IMG/VR virus record: IMGVR_UViG_3300025128_000038
Location: 1 to 57,541 of that record
Origin: a virus
DNA: 57,541 nt
Direction: 5' to 3' (one strand)
The notes under the pieces were generated by a model. That model did no database searches and was not told the DNA's origin. It saw nothing but the letters and a program-made list of their open reading frames with translations. How positions within the stretch are numbered: the stretch's first letter is position 1; every line of letters begins with the position of its first letter. This document shows, one piece after another, positions 37,015-45,419 of the stretch. Made by a program: the position numbers and the translations under genes.

Positions 37015-37240
37015 ATTTGTCTTCAGCTTTATCTTCGGCTTTATCTAAATCAGTATTAATTGTCAACTTTTCTGGAATTATACCATCGCCAGATTTTTTC
37101 TCTTGAGCTTCTGCTATTTGAACTTTAAGTTGTGTAATCGTTACTCTCAAATTAATTATAATTGCTTCTTTCTCCTGTAATTGATTTACAAGATCTTGAA
37201 CAATTACCTGTTCATTTGTTAGTTTTTTTTCTTCTGACAT
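37007..37240 (-). CDS. coiled-coil protein, 77 aa
   Basis: A helical heptad region (VQDLVNQLQEKEAIIINLRV) is followed by an acidic/lysine-rich tail (DLDKAEDKAEDKSN). It is the last gene of the minus-strand lysis operon and overlaps the end of the giant virion gene by 8 bases in convergent orientation. AAAGGAG precedes the ATG. Function unknown. Confidence 0.6.
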   Translation of the reverse strand: MSEEKKLTNEQVIVQDLVNQLQEKEAIIINLRVTITQLKVQIAEAQEKKSGDGIIPEKLTINTDLDKAEDKAEDKSN

Positions 37241-37260
37241 TTTTGTCTCCTTTTTTTTAA

Positions 37261-37491
37261 TTAAACTTCTGGGCCTGTTACTATATTCTCACAGAAAAAT
37301 TCAAAATTTTCTAAAAGATTTCCTTCATGGTTTCTAAATTGTTCCAATATACTGTCAACAATTTTAACCTTATTTACTGCTATATACTCATGACAATCTG
37401 CTCGTGTTTCAAAACTAGCATGTTGCCAAACTTGCGTAATCGGTTGCGGTACATCAACGAATACCATCCACACCGACAATACCCAAATCAT
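37261..37491 (-). CDS. small exported protein, 76 aa
   Basis: A short hydrophobic start (MIWVLSVWMVFVDV) acts as signal or anchor, followed by RADCHEYIA and a second Cys in FEFFCENI, allowing a disulfide. The start overlaps the holin-like stop (ATGA). The layout resembles the 77-residue protein at 7972. Position beside a holin-like gene suggests an envelope or lysis accessory. Confidence 0.6.
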   Translation of the reverse strand: MIWVLSVWMVFVDVPQPITQVWQHASFETRADCHEYIAVNKVKIVDSILEQFRNHEGNLLENFEFFCENIVTGPEV

Positions 37492-37919
37492 TTTTTAACT
37501 AATGAACCACCAAAATATAAACCAATAATAGCTGATACTAAATTAGTATCTAATGGAGTAATAACAATTCCTTTGTGTGCCATAGGAACCCACTTCATTA
37601 TATCTTTACCCTCAATGAATAAGAATCCAGGTTTAAATTCTGTATATCCAACAATAACATGAGCATCAGGAGTCACCAATGGTAAAATTTTTGGTAAGAC
37701 TACAATAGCGAATACAGCAGTCAATGCTATGATTCTTCTTGTCCATTGGAATCCAGGGTTCTCGTATTCCCTTGCTTCTTTAAATATTTCAGCTTGTTTG
37801 TTAGCACGAGCCAACAACATCTTTTGCTCAGATTGTTTTGCTTTTATATTCTGTGACCATATACTCATAAGCCCACCCAAGACGGTAGAACCGAGCATGG
37901 TAATCATCTCAAATGGCAT
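37488..37919 (-). CDS. holin-like membrane protein, 143 aa
   Basis: Segments: an N-terminal hydrophobic helix (MITMLGSTVLGGLMSIWS), a charged helix (AREYENPGFQWTRR), a strong transmembrane helix (IIALTAVFAIVVLPKILPLV), and a C-terminal hydrophobic helix (LVSAIIGLYFGGSLVKK). This three-helix layout, with ARxYxNPGFQWTRR before the second span, resembles the GTA_holin_3TM group. It would form membrane lesions at lysis. Located in an operon of tiny genes at the end of the virion module. Family assignment moderate. Confidence 0.6.
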   Translation of the reverse strand: MPFEMITMLGSTVLGGLMSIWSQNIKAKQSEQKMLLARANKQAEIFKEAREYENPGFQWTRRIIALTAVFAIVVLPKILPLVTPDAHVIVGYTEFKPGFLFIEGKDIMKWVPMAHKGIVITPLDTNLVSAIIGLYFGGSLVKK

Positions 37920-37920
37920 A

Positions 37921-37989
37921 TTAACAGCCTAATTTTTCTTTTATCTTATCAAATAACTCAACGAGTTTTTCTTTTATTTTTTCTAACAT
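37921..37989 (-). CDS. 22-residue amphipathic peptide directly upstream of holin
   Basis: MLEKIKEKLVELFDKIKEKL followed by GC: a near-ideal amphipathic helix with Leu/Ile/Val/Phe on one face, Lys/Glu on the other and a C-terminal Cys. AAGGAGAA lies 4-5 nt before the ATG. The stop is one base before the holin ATG, and the frame lies inside the end of the 45-residue ORF. It could be a membrane-active lysis regulator or simply a leader peptide for coupled holin translation. Confidence 0.45.
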   Translation of the reverse strand: MLEKIKEKLVELFDKIKEKLGC

Positions 37990-38095
37990 TAGTTCTCCTT
38001 TTCTTCATTTTTTTAATCTCGTTTTTATCAAACGATTTCTTATTAAGTAAATCAGCTAAAGCTTTAAACATACCGCCCATGCTATTCATCAGCAT
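37958..38095 (-). CDS. small basic protein, 45 aa
   Basis: A hydrophobic helical N-terminus (MLMNSMGGMFKALADLLNKK) precedes a strongly basic tail (KKMKKRRTNVRKNKRKTR). GAGGATAATA precedes the ATG. It overlaps the Cys-rich gene upstream by 14 bases and contains the start of the 22-residue ORF in another frame. A possible antiholin-like regulator; no family. Confidence 0.45.
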   Translation of the reverse strand: MLMNSMGGMFKALADLLNKKSFDKNEIKKMKKRRTNVRKNKRKTR

Positions 38096-38204
38096 TATTA
38101 TCCTCTACAACTTCATGCTCACAATTTAAACATTGACATGGTGTAGTTCTGCAAGAACTGCCATTACTACAATGACATTCATGTCCACACCTAGCACAAG
38201 TCAT
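38082..38204 (-). CDS. Cys-rich metal-binding (metallothionein-like) protein, 40 aa
   Basis: Eight cysteines lie within 28 residues: MTCARCGHECHC, then SSC, then PCQCLNC, with three histidines. The spacing CxxC...CxC...CxCxxC resembles bacterial metallothioneins or a compact zinc-binding fold. The acidic tail is EVVEDNNADE. The ATG overlaps the previous stop (ATGA) and the 3' end overlaps the next gene. It could buffer zinc or copper, or be a small zinc-finger regulator. Confidence 0.55.
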   Translation of the reverse strand: MTCARCGHECHCSNGSSCRTTPCQCLNCEHEVVEDNNADE

Positions 38205-38365
38205 TCAGTTTTATCTCCTTCATTGACAATAGTTATTGAAGGGTTTACCTCAGTTCCTGGAACCTTAATCGCATCACCTTTTATTATAACTTTAGGCACG
38301 ATACCAAATTCTGGGTAAGGTATTTGAAATCCTTTTATGATTTCTTTTTGACTGTCTTCGCTCAT
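38201..38365 (-). CDS. hypothetical protein, first gene of lysis operon, 54 aa
   Basis: I start at the ATG at 38363-38365 (MSEDSQKEIIKGFQIPYPEF) because GAGAAAGGAA lies upstream and the promoter at 38382-38410 would leave no room for the longer frame. The rest, PKVIIKGDAIKVPGTEVNPS, looks like a beta strand with turns. No family recognised. Confidence 0.55.
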   Translation of the reverse strand: MSEDSQKEIIKGFQIPYPEFGIVPKVIIKGDAIKVPGTEVNPSITIVNEGDKTE

Positions 38366-38381
38366 AGTATTTCCTTTCTCT

Positions 38382-38410
38382 ATTATACCAAATAAAGGGG
38401 GCACTTGCAA
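38382..38410 (-). promoter_or_regulatory. promoter for the lysis operon with GTGCCCCC in its spacer
   Basis: On the minus strand: TTGCAA (38405-38410), 17-bp spacer beginning GTGCCCCC, TATAAT (complement of 38382-38387). Start near 38376, a short leader with GAGAAAGGAA, then the 54-residue gene. Confidence 0.65.
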
Positions 38411-38414
38411 GGTC

Positions 38415-39644
38415 TTATGCCCATTGTACCCACTCCGATTTTGGCTTTTTTGCTGGGTTATATTCTGAAATAACAGGCACTTGAAAAGTTATGCCATGTT
38501 TTGGGTGAGTAAACCAAAGCGCTTGCCTAGGTTCTTCATATGAAAACCTATTACTCATAGCATACTCGTCATATCCTTTAAGAGAACCATTAACAATGAT
38601 ACCTTTTAACGACAGGTATTGATGCCAATGTCCCATAACTACATAATCAATTGGTTTCTTTTGTGTAGCATACTCGGTCTTTACTTTGGCAACTCCTCTA
38701 GCGATTGGGCCTAACATACCAACCACTCCACTGCCCCCTTTAACACCAAGCCTATCTCCATGTGTCAGTAAATAATTAACACTATAGACTTTATAGTAAG
38801 CATCAAAACCAAATGGTATTTGAAATTGTACTCTAGTATCTTTTGCATTAGTATAATGTTTTTCAAGCATTGTATATAGCATCCAGTCAAAGCTAGTTGC
38901 CGCCGCTTGTTTGTGTCTGTATTGTTTAAACATTCTGCCATGATTACCAAATGCACAAGGTACAAATACTTTACCAAATACATCAGCTAATGAATCAATA
39001 GCCCACGTTAAATGATCAAACAGTTCAAGCACATGTTCAATATTAGTACCATCATTTGTCTCTGCAAGTTCTTCATGTATGTGTCCAGATATCATGTCAC
39101 CACCTAGAGCTACAACAATGCCTGGATATTTTGGATTAACCATATGGTTTGTACACAAATCAATTGTAGATTCTATAGTGCTCTTCAATCTTCTCTTAGC
39201 AATATCTCTATCAAAAGAGTTTAGATAATTTACTTCAGCAGGATTAACAACTTCTCCCCAATGTAAATCAGATAAGAACAAAGTAGGAACACCAGGTGCC
39301 CCTTTAGAAGGACTAGATTTAACCAACCATTTAGGTGGCTTAGCCTCTCTGTTTTTTAATTCAAATACTGTTTTGCGTATTTGTTCTGCGGTTATATTAT
39401 CTAAAGCTAATTCTTTTACTTGTCTTTTTAATTCAGAAATCTGTAAATCATAAGACATCTTTTGTTCAACCAATGCTGCTGATGTATCGGGGGCATTAAC
39501 ACTAGGTGCAATACCTTCCCTCTCAGCGGTATCCAATCTACCTAATAAGGTAGTTCGTGGAATGCCTAAAGTTTTTGCCGCTTCAGCTTTATTACCGTTG
39601 GCAAGTACTACTGCATTTACTGCTTCTTGTATTTTCTCTATCAT
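38415..39644 (-). CDS. Fis-type HTH fused to calcineurin-like metallophosphoesterase, 409 aa
   Basis: Residues 1-45 form a Fis/HTH_8-type helix-turn-helix (GNKAEAAKTLGIPRTTLLGR). Residues 60-100 are a helical linker. From 120 on is a metallophosphoesterase with all metal motifs: DLH (126-128), GGD (181-183), GNH (233-235), a later H295 in THGD, and GHWH (338-341). The enzyme family hydrolyses phosphodiesters or phosphomonoesters, with DNA nucleases such as SbcD/Mre11 among its members. Fusion to a DNA-binding head suggests action on DNA or a regulatory nuclease. Substrate unknown. Confidence 0.82.
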   Translation of the reverse strand: MIEKIQEAVNAVVLANGNKAEAAKTLGIPRTTLLGRLDTAEREGIAPSVNAPDTSAALVEQKMSYDLQISELKRQVKELALDNITAEQIRKTVFELKNREAKPPKWLVKSSPSKGAPGVPTLFLSDLHWGEVVNPAEVNYLNSFDRDIAKRRLKSTIESTIDLCTNHMVNPKYPGIVVALGGDMISGHIHEELAETNDGTNIEHVLELFDHLTWAIDSLADVFGKVFVPCAFGNHGRMFKQYRHKQAAATSFDWMLYTMLEKHYTNAKDTRVQFQIPFGFDAYYKVYSVNYLLTHGDRLGVKGGSGVVGMLGPIARGVAKVKTEYATQKKPIDYVVMGHWHQYLSLKGIIVNGSLKGYDEYAMSNRFSYEEPRQALWFTHPKHGITFQVPVISEYNPAKKPKSEWVQWA

Positions 39645-39659
39645 ATGTTATCTCCTGTA

Positions 39660-40040
39660 TCATTTTTTAACATCCGAATCGTTTACAATTCGACCGAAGC
39701 TATCAACAAGTGCTCCCTTTGGTGCCCCCTTTAAAGAACCATCATCGTTATATGCTTCGGCTACTACTCTATAGTAAATTTCTTTTGAAGGATTAGTGGG
39801 TATGTTTCCATGCCACTCTCCAGTTCTCTCATACTTTCTTATATCAGCTAAGTCACTCTTAGCATCTAAATAATTTCTATAATGTTCTGCGTGATCTTTG
39901 TCTCTCTTGCCTAGTTTTCTAGATAATTTATAAGAAGAAGACATAGCTTCTTGCTTTTCTTTTTTTAATTTATCTAATTGTTTCTGGGTAAATTTCTCTA
40001 TTGGCTTAGTAGCCAATGGGTAGTCAGGGTGATATTTCAT
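39660..40040 (-). CDS. hypothetical charged protein, 126 aa
   Basis: The N-terminal half is a lysine-rich helix (FTQKQLDKLKKEKQEAMSSS). The C-terminal half is more folded (KYERTGEWHGNIPTNPSKEI, AEAYNDDGSLKGAPKGALVD). No known family. TAGGAG precedes the ATG, and a promoter plus hairpin leader lie upstream. Confidence 0.6.
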   Translation of the reverse strand: MKYHPDYPLATKPIEKFTQKQLDKLKKEKQEAMSSSYKLSRKLGKRDKDHAEHYRNYLDAKSDLADIRKYERTGEWHGNIPTNPSKEIYYRVVAEAYNDDGSLKGAPKGALVDSFGRIVNDSDVKK

Positions 40041-40051
40041 ATTTGTCTCCT

Positions 40052-40093
40052 ATAAAAAGCTAGGGGCAAACTAACCGAAATTAATTCGCCCCT
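40052..40093 (-). terminator. hairpin with T-run between RNR and next gene (terminator or attenuator)
   Basis: On the minus strand AGGGGCGAA pairs with TTTGCCCCT (8 of 9 pairs; complements of 40085-40093 and 40062-40070), followed by AGCTTTTTAT. It can terminate the ribonucleotide-reductase transcript. Because the promoter at 40113-40142 lies upstream of it, it may also act as an attenuator for the gene at 40040. Confidence 0.55.
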
Positions 40094-40112
40094 TGTGCCC
40101 CCCTTAATTCGT

Positions 40113-40142
40113 ATTATACCACGACAAGGGGGTTTAAGTCAA
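40113..40142 (-). promoter_or_regulatory. sigma-70-like promoter
   Basis: Minus strand TTGACT (complement of 40137-40142), 18-bp spacer, TATAAT (complement of 40113-40118). The initial transcribed region holds GAATTAAGGGGGGCAC, shared almost exactly with 55460-55474. Confidence 0.6.
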
Positions 40143-40145
40143 GGG

Positions 40146-42068
40146 TTATTTCGTCGATATGTCAACTATTTCACACACTCCAGAACTACAAGCCAACTCC
40201 TGTGATCCTGTTGTGTTGTCCTCTTCCTCATAATTACTTAATTCTCTCCAATCAATATGCTGTGGCATGTCTTTTATGGCCTCTAAATATTGATTCTTAT
40301 CTATATCTTGATAGGGTGCTTGTTGATATACATGATCAGAGTATGGTAAAAAACTTATACCAGATATCTCATCAAAGTATTTGTATACCCATGCTCCCAC
40401 ATCCAACCACTCATGCTCTCTTACTGATACAGTACATGAAGGTTTGTGTTCACACCAATACCGTTGATATATTAGCCATGTTTCTAATTGATCTATTGCT
40501 GTTAAATCATTTCTAGTTATACAATCATTTGGTGCTTGCATTGGAAATGAAAAGACTACAACTGAATCGGGTTTAGTAATGTCTGGTTCGTATGGTATTC
40601 CTTTATCAATCATCAAGGCTGTTAAAGGATCTTTCTTATCTCCTCTAACTGTTCTTATATAATATTGGTTGTGTCTACTGTGTATACCAGATGCACTATC
40701 AACAAGTTGACTGACAGTACCACTAGGTTTAACACAAGTAATAGCTGTTGATTGTGGTATTCCTAATTTTTTAGAAAACTCTTTGTTAGTATCAACGGCT
40801 TCTTTTCTCAGCTTCATAAGTAATTCTTTTTTAGGATTGCTAGTAAGTCTATTGTCCATGATACCTGTTAAAGATACACCAAGTAATCTTTCTTCTTCAG
40901 TATTTTGTTTCCATATTTTACGAAGGTATTTAAAGTCAGTAAAAGTAGATTGAAAAGTTCCAAGTATAGTGGCCGCTCTCACTTTAGCTAAGAGATCTTT
41001 CTCACTATCAGTAGCACGAATAACTACTTCGGTTAAATTACAAAACTGATAAGGTCTTAAGATAATTTCAGAGCAAGGGTTAGTACCAAAGTCCCATTCA
41101 ATATCTCTTCTATTATTTTCAGATGCTTTATTTTTGGCGGCTTGCCTATTAAAAATGCCACGTTCTCCAGATTTAGAATCATATAAACTTTTCCATTCTT
41201 TAATAAATACAGACATATCGGGTTTACTTGTATATGTTGCTGAGTTATTAGAGAGGGCACGTTGGCCTTCTTCTAACCACCATTGTCCTGTCTTAGCACT
41301 ACGCATCCTATCATCTTGTAAGTTACTAAGAGATATTAAAGCAGATCTTCTTACTCCTCCAACAACAACTATCTCACCAACTTTACAAACAACATCATGA
41401 CATTCTAAAGAATTAAGTTGTCTGCCTGCCGCATTTTTAAAAGTCTTAATAGTAAAATCAAATAAACTAATTAAAGGTTGAGGGCCACTTGCCCTTCCTC
41501 CAAAAGTTTTTAAACGTGAACCAGCAGGGCGCACTCTAGTTACATCTATTTTTGGAACTTGTCCAGAATATAACATGGCAATCAATTCTCTAAATGCTCT
41601 TGCCCAACCTGCTTTACTGTCTTGAACTGCAATTATTGTATCACTATCTTCAAACTCTTCTGCAACTATAGGTAACTTTTCAGTGTTGCTTCTTTCAACA
41701 GAAAATCCTACACCTGTTCCACATAAAAGAATATACATAACTTCATCAAAAGATCTTATATGATCTATCGGTATGTAGCTACAATTATATCCTGCTGTAT
41801 TGTCTCTTTCCAATGCAGGCCCTGCCGTCATAAGAGCTCTCATTGATGGCATAACTTTTAAAGATAATATAGCATCTAACAATTCTTCTTTTATTTTATT
41901 ATTTAATTTATATTTAAAATTAGTTTCAATATGATTAACAACAAAACCAACGTACCTGCTTACAGTTTCTCCCCACGTTTCTCTTCTTTTTTCTTCATCT
42001 ATAAATCTAGCATATCTAGATGTGTGTATAAATTGTTGGTATTGCGTAGGCAGATGGTTATTGGTCAT
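40146..42068 (-). CDS. nrdJ: adenosylcobalamin-dependent (class II) ribonucleotide reductase
   Basis: This enzyme reduces ribonucleoside triphosphates to deoxy forms using coenzyme B12, supplying dNTPs for phage replication. It is monomeric RTPR type, 640 residues versus about 740 in the Lactobacillus enzyme. Seen: C96 in AGYNCSYIPID (redox partner), C332 in GTNPCSEIIL (thiyl-radical Cys), C343 in QFCNLTEVV exactly 11 residues later (redox partner, same spacing as the classical enzyme), VKPSGTVSQLVDSASGIHSR, and the C-terminal shuttle pair C627/C632 (CSSGVC). It has its own promoter at 42116-42144. Confidence 0.93.
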   Translation of the reverse strand: MTNNHLPTQYQQFIHTSRYARFIDEEKRRETWGETVSRYVGFVVNHIETNFKYKLNNKIKEELLDAILSLKVMPSMRALMTAGPALERDNTAGYNCSYIPIDHIRSFDEVMYILLCGTGVGFSVERSNTEKLPIVAEEFEDSDTIIAVQDSKAGWARAFRELIAMLYSGQVPKIDVTRVRPAGSRLKTFGGRASGPQPLISLFDFTIKTFKNAAGRQLNSLECHDVVCKVGEIVVVGGVRRSALISLSNLQDDRMRSAKTGQWWLEEGQRALSNNSATYTSKPDMSVFIKEWKSLYDSKSGERGIFNRQAAKNKASENNRRDIEWDFGTNPCSEIILRPYQFCNLTEVVIRATDSEKDLLAKVRAATILGTFQSTFTDFKYLRKIWKQNTEEERLLGVSLTGIMDNRLTSNPKKELLMKLRKEAVDTNKEFSKKLGIPQSTAITCVKPSGTVSQLVDSASGIHSRHNQYYIRTVRGDKKDPLTALMIDKGIPYEPDITKPDSVVVFSFPMQAPNDCITRNDLTAIDQLETWLIYQRYWCEHKPSCTVSVREHEWLDVGAWVYKYFDEISGISFLPYSDHVYQQAPYQDIDKNQYLEAIKDMPQHIDWRELSNYEEEDNTTGSQELACSSGVCEIVDISTK

Positions 42069-42115
42069 AGAATTCCTCTAGTTTAAAAGTTATATTATAG
42101 ATGTGACGAAAGTAT

Positions 42116-42144
42116 ATTATATCATATTGGTAAAGATCTGTCCA
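42116..42144 (-). promoter_or_regulatory. promoter for ribonucleotide reductase
   Basis: Minus strand TGGACA (complement of 42139-42144), 17-bp spacer, TATAAT (complement of 42116-42121). The leader of about 40 nt ends in AGAGGAATTCT before the ATG. Confidence 0.65.
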
Positions 42145-42149
42145 CAACA

Positions 42150-42632
42150 TTATACAAAAGTCCTCAAATATAATGTAGATAAATCTTGTTTATACAAGTC
42201 ATTGGTATCATCTATGATAACTCCTTTGATTTCCTTGTTTAAAAACTTACAAACTTGTACCATTATAATGGGACTGTCTGGGTATAGGTGTTGTATAATT
42301 GGTCTATATAAATACCTTAATTGAATTTGGGCTATTTTCCTAGACTTAAGCTTACACTCCATTATTATTATTTCTTTATTATCTCCGTGTGGTAAAATAA
42401 CTATATCAGATTGGCAATAACCTACGCCTCTTCTATCCTTATAATTATACCATTGACCATGCAAAACATTATCTTCTCCATAGATAGCTTTCATATATTC
42501 GGCCACTCTTTTTTCATACAAGACTCCAGCTCTCTTCACACCTGTCAACCTTGGAGAGGGTATAAATGACGGGCGTTCATCAAGAGCCTTTGCCCATTGC
42601 AATTTACTGATTACTAAACGTCTTTTCGACAT
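42150..42632 (-). CDS. PD-(D/E)XK-type endonuclease, 160 aa
   Basis: The basic N-terminus is followed by GVLYEKRVAEYMKAIYGEDN (Glu40), then CQSDIVILP (D76) and EIIIMECKLK (E92, K94), the classic E...D...ExK layout of restriction-like nucleases and phage Holliday-junction resolvases. The length is usual for a resolvase. It overlaps the DUF3987-like gene by 19 bases in the replication operon, so a role in DNA branch resolution or debranching before packaging is likely. Confidence 0.75.
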   Translation of the reverse strand: MSKRRLVISKLQWAKALDERPSFIPSPRLTGVKRAGVLYEKRVAEYMKAIYGEDNVLHGQWYNYKDRRGVGYCQSDIVILPHGDNKEIIIMECKLKSRKIAQIQLRYLYRPIIQHLYPDSPIIMVQVCKFLNKEIKGVIIDDTNDLYKQDLSTLYLRTFV

Positions 42633-43879
42633 GGAAAAACCACATTCCCTTCTAGTTTTATGTAACCAGAATCTTCCATAGCCTTGATGGTTTGTTCTAA
42701 CTCACCAGGATTTGGAATCTTTCTCAGCAATTCTCGTTTAAATAATTTCAAAAGCATATGACTTCTTCCATTATTAAATAGTGTACCATGCAACCACGTT
42801 ACCATGTCATGTGCAATACGACCTGTGCGACCCATACCAAAACCTTCTAAAGCTTTAGGCATTTGTTCTTCAGCCGCAAACATTAATTCTTTTGTAAATT
42901 CCCAATCTTCTAACATTATCTTACGGGTGCCCCTCCTTGAAGCAGAGACAGCAATAGCAACTTTAATAAAGTGAGACACTCTACGTTGCACATATTCAGA
43001 TAAATGATTATCAGTAGGCTCTGGTGGTATGCCAGCTTTTATATCTTCATCTACAATTTCAAAACAATCTTCATCAAAAGTCATTGGCCCATACATCTTA
43101 GATATATCAGCTAAGTCTTCTCTTAAATTATCTATAGTATTTCCACTAACTTTTTTTTGAATTAATGATTGAGGTATCCTTTCTCCGTCATAATAAATAG
43201 GAAGCATACGAGATAATAATCCTTGAGATCTTGCATCTTCTGGTAAATTATCTACAAATTGTTCTGGTGTAGCACAAGCTAACCAATTAAGACATGGGCC
43301 TTTTATAATATATTCCCCAGATGTTTTAGTCTTGTGACTATATTCTTCTTTAGAATCCCACATATCTGTCATAAACATTTGAAGATATCTCTCATGCCTA
43401 CCCATAAACGTACCAAATTCTGATGTAACTAATGTCATTGATGAATCATAAAATTCATCCAACGCAGGTGTTGATAATCTTAAATCTAATCTAGTAATCT
43501 TAGTCATATCTACTGCTAATTTTTCTGGAGTAATTCTATCTTGTATCACATACAGTGGATAATTACGTAAGCCATACTGATCTAATCCAGAATTAAAATT
43601 TTGATCATCTTCAGTAGTGCCCACAGGTGTGGTTAATTTACTAAATATTTTTGTGAATGGTAGTATTAAACTTACTGATTTGTTTCGTCCTGGAGGGGCA
43701 ATTAATACTACAAATAAGTTGGATCTAATATCATAGTTAGCCATTGGATACCACACACGTCTACCCATAGCCCCAGCTACTGCACTTAATGCGCTCCATT
43801 GTGCAAATGGTTTTGGTATTGGGCTATCTGCTACTGCATCTACTGATGCCTTTATAAAATCTGTATAGTTTCTACTCAT
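42614..43879 (-). CDS. DUF3987-like P-loop ATPase/helicase, 421 aa
   Basis: Walker A APPGRNKSV lies at about 61-69 (K68), after a helical start (PKPFAQWSALSAVAGAMGRR) and before a Walker B region with LVTSEFGTFMGRHERYLQMF. The segment LNWLACATPEQFVDNLPEDA, followed by SQGLLSRMLPIYYD, fits the DUF3987/phage replicative helicase group, which unwinds DNA at the fork. The C-terminus looks like a winged helix (NPGELEQTIKAMEDSGYIKL). No primase domain is seen. Overlaps the polymerase gene by 8 bases. Confidence 0.75.
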   Translation of the reverse strand: MSRNYTDFIKASVDAVADSPIPKPFAQWSALSAVAGAMGRRVWYPMANYDIRSNLFVVLIAPPGRNKSVSLILPFTKIFSKLTTPVGTTEDDQNFNSGLDQYGLRNYPLYVIQDRITPEKLAVDMTKITRLDLRLSTPALDEFYDSSMTLVTSEFGTFMGRHERYLQMFMTDMWDSKEEYSHKTKTSGEYIIKGPCLNWLACATPEQFVDNLPEDARSQGLLSRMLPIYYDGERIPQSLIQKKVSGNTIDNLREDLADISKMYGPMTFDEDCFEIVDEDIKAGIPPEPTDNHLSEYVQRRVSHFIKVAIAVSASRRGTRKIMLEDWEFTKELMFAAEEQMPKALEGFGMGRTGRIAHDMVTWLHGTLFNNGRSHMLLKLFKRELLRKIPNPGELEQTIKAMEDSGYIKLEGNVVFPCRKDV

Positions 43880-45419
43880 GTGGTTTCCATTTCTTCATGT
43901 TCTTCCAATCGAGACCTGTCTCACAATCAGAAGGAATAATCATTTCTTTTTCATTTACTTGTATAGGATTTTTCATACAAGCTAATATCTTAGGGATAAT
44001 TTCTTTTTCTTTTCCAATAGGAAACTGACCCAATATCGCATCATGTACTTGTCCTAATATTTCTACGCCTTCATTATTTAATTCATTCCATACACGATAC
44101 AATCCTAAGTTTAATAAATCTCCAATAGTTGATTGAGGAATATATGCAATTGCTTTACGTAATGTTGTTGCATCATCTAGTCTTCCCCAAAATTGTCTAC
44201 GTCTTCCTAGAGGAGTTGTTAAAGTACCTTCCAATTGTAATTGCTTGGCAGTATTATCATGCCACTTTCTAATGCCAGGAAATGCTCCTTGTATTTTGAC
44301 TAAGGAAGATGCACCAGTCCCTATAATCGTGCCCCCATCAATTAGTTCTTGGAAACCACCTTCCTTGTCTTGTTTGTGCCACCTCTCCAATGATGACAAC
44401 GCAACTACTCCACCATAGTAAAGTAATTGAAACCTCGTTGCATGTGAAATCTTAATCTTTAAATGTCTACCTAAAGATGTAGCAGATAAACCATAATTAG
44501 TTCCATGTCCTGCTCGTTTACACATATCTCTATAACTAAAATGTCCTATGTAAGGACGATCAGCTAATTCTCTATTTTGTGCTAAGTCAGAAGACCAACC
44601 CATATTGGGCCACACCATTTTAACTACTTGAGTATGTAAGTCTTCTCCTTCACACGCATTTACATATCCTTCATCACCTGCTACATATGCAGTAACTCTA
44701 GATTCTGCTTGTTCTAAGTCAGCATAAAATAAAATGTTACCTTCATCGGGTACAAATATTTCACGCATATCCTTTGTAATATTTTGTAAGTTAGTTCCTG
44801 TACTCCAAGGACTTTCTGAACTTGCCCATCTGCCTGTCTCAGTACCAGCTACTTTAAATGAAGTACGAAGTCTACCATCTTCATCTCTTTTACAATTAAG
44901 AATATTTAATTGTTTATCTATATCTCTCAAAGCTAAAATAGAATTACAAAAAGGACGAGCACGTGGGTATTCTTTTCTTAAATGTTCTAATGCTTCTTTA
45001 TCTGTAGATACTTTTTGTTTACCTTTAACATAAGAAATAACTGGAGGAAGCCCCAACCATTCATATAAAAAACTTTTTAATTGCGTAGGACTATTGTGGT
45101 TGAGATCCTTTTCCCATACAGCTTCAGCAAAAAGATTTAACATTCTCTCCACTAATACTCTGTTCTTGACAAGGGGGGCTCGGATTTCTCCAACCTTCTT
45201 CTCATCAACTTTAAGTCCACGCAACATCATATGCATTGCAGGTTTTAAACTCTGCAATTCAAACTCATATGTCTTTCTAGTTGTTTGGTCTAACTCATTG
45301 GATAGCTTACCCCATATCTCATGAGTAAGCGCACAGTCTAATCCACAATAAACCCATAAGGTTTGTTCTTTAGACAGTTCCTTCTGTGCTATCTCCGTGT
45401 TTCTTATTACTCTCATCAT
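43872..45419 (-). CDS. family A DNA polymerase, polymerase domain with exo motif III only
   Basis: This is the replicative polymerase core. Motif A: LFYADLEQAESRVTAYVAGD (D234). Motif B: RDMCKRAGHGTNYGLSATSL. Motif C: GQVHDAIL (D460). The first 30 residues hold VYCGLDCALT, which is the third motif (YxxxD) of the 3'-5' proofreading domain. Motifs I and II are missing here but present in the gene at 45965-47062. The start is fixed by AGGAGAGGG directly before ATGATG. The polymerase is therefore split within its exonuclease domain. Confidence 0.9.
   Translation of the reverse strand: MMRVIRNTEIAQKELSKEQTLWVYCGLDCALTHEIWGKLSNELDQTTRKTYEFELQSLKPAMHMMLRGLKVDEKKVGEIRAPLVKNRVLVERMLNLFAEAVWEKDLNHNSPTQLKSFLYEWLGLPPVISYVKGKQKVSTDKEALEHLRKEYPRARPFCNSILALRDIDKQLNILNCKRDEDGRLRTSFKVAGTETGRWASSESPWSTGTNLQNITKDMREIFVPDEGNILFYADLEQAESRVTAYVAGDEGYVNACEGEDLHTQVVKMVWPNMGWSSDLAQNRELADRPYIGHFSYRDMCKRAGHGTNYGLSATSLGRHLKIKISHATRFQLLYYGGVVALSSLERWHKQDKEGGFQELIDGGTIIGTGASSLVKIQGAFPGIRKWHDNTAKQLQLEGTLTTPLGRRRQFWGRLDDATTLRKAIAYIPQSTIGDLLNLGLYRVWNELNNEGVEILGQVHDAILGQFPIGKEKEIIPKILACMKNPIQVNEKEMIIPSDCETGLDWKNMKKWKPHE

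Noticed and set aside
44734-45033. Plus-strand frame opposite the polymerase
   Set aside because: Shadow frame inside a confident gene with conserved motifs.
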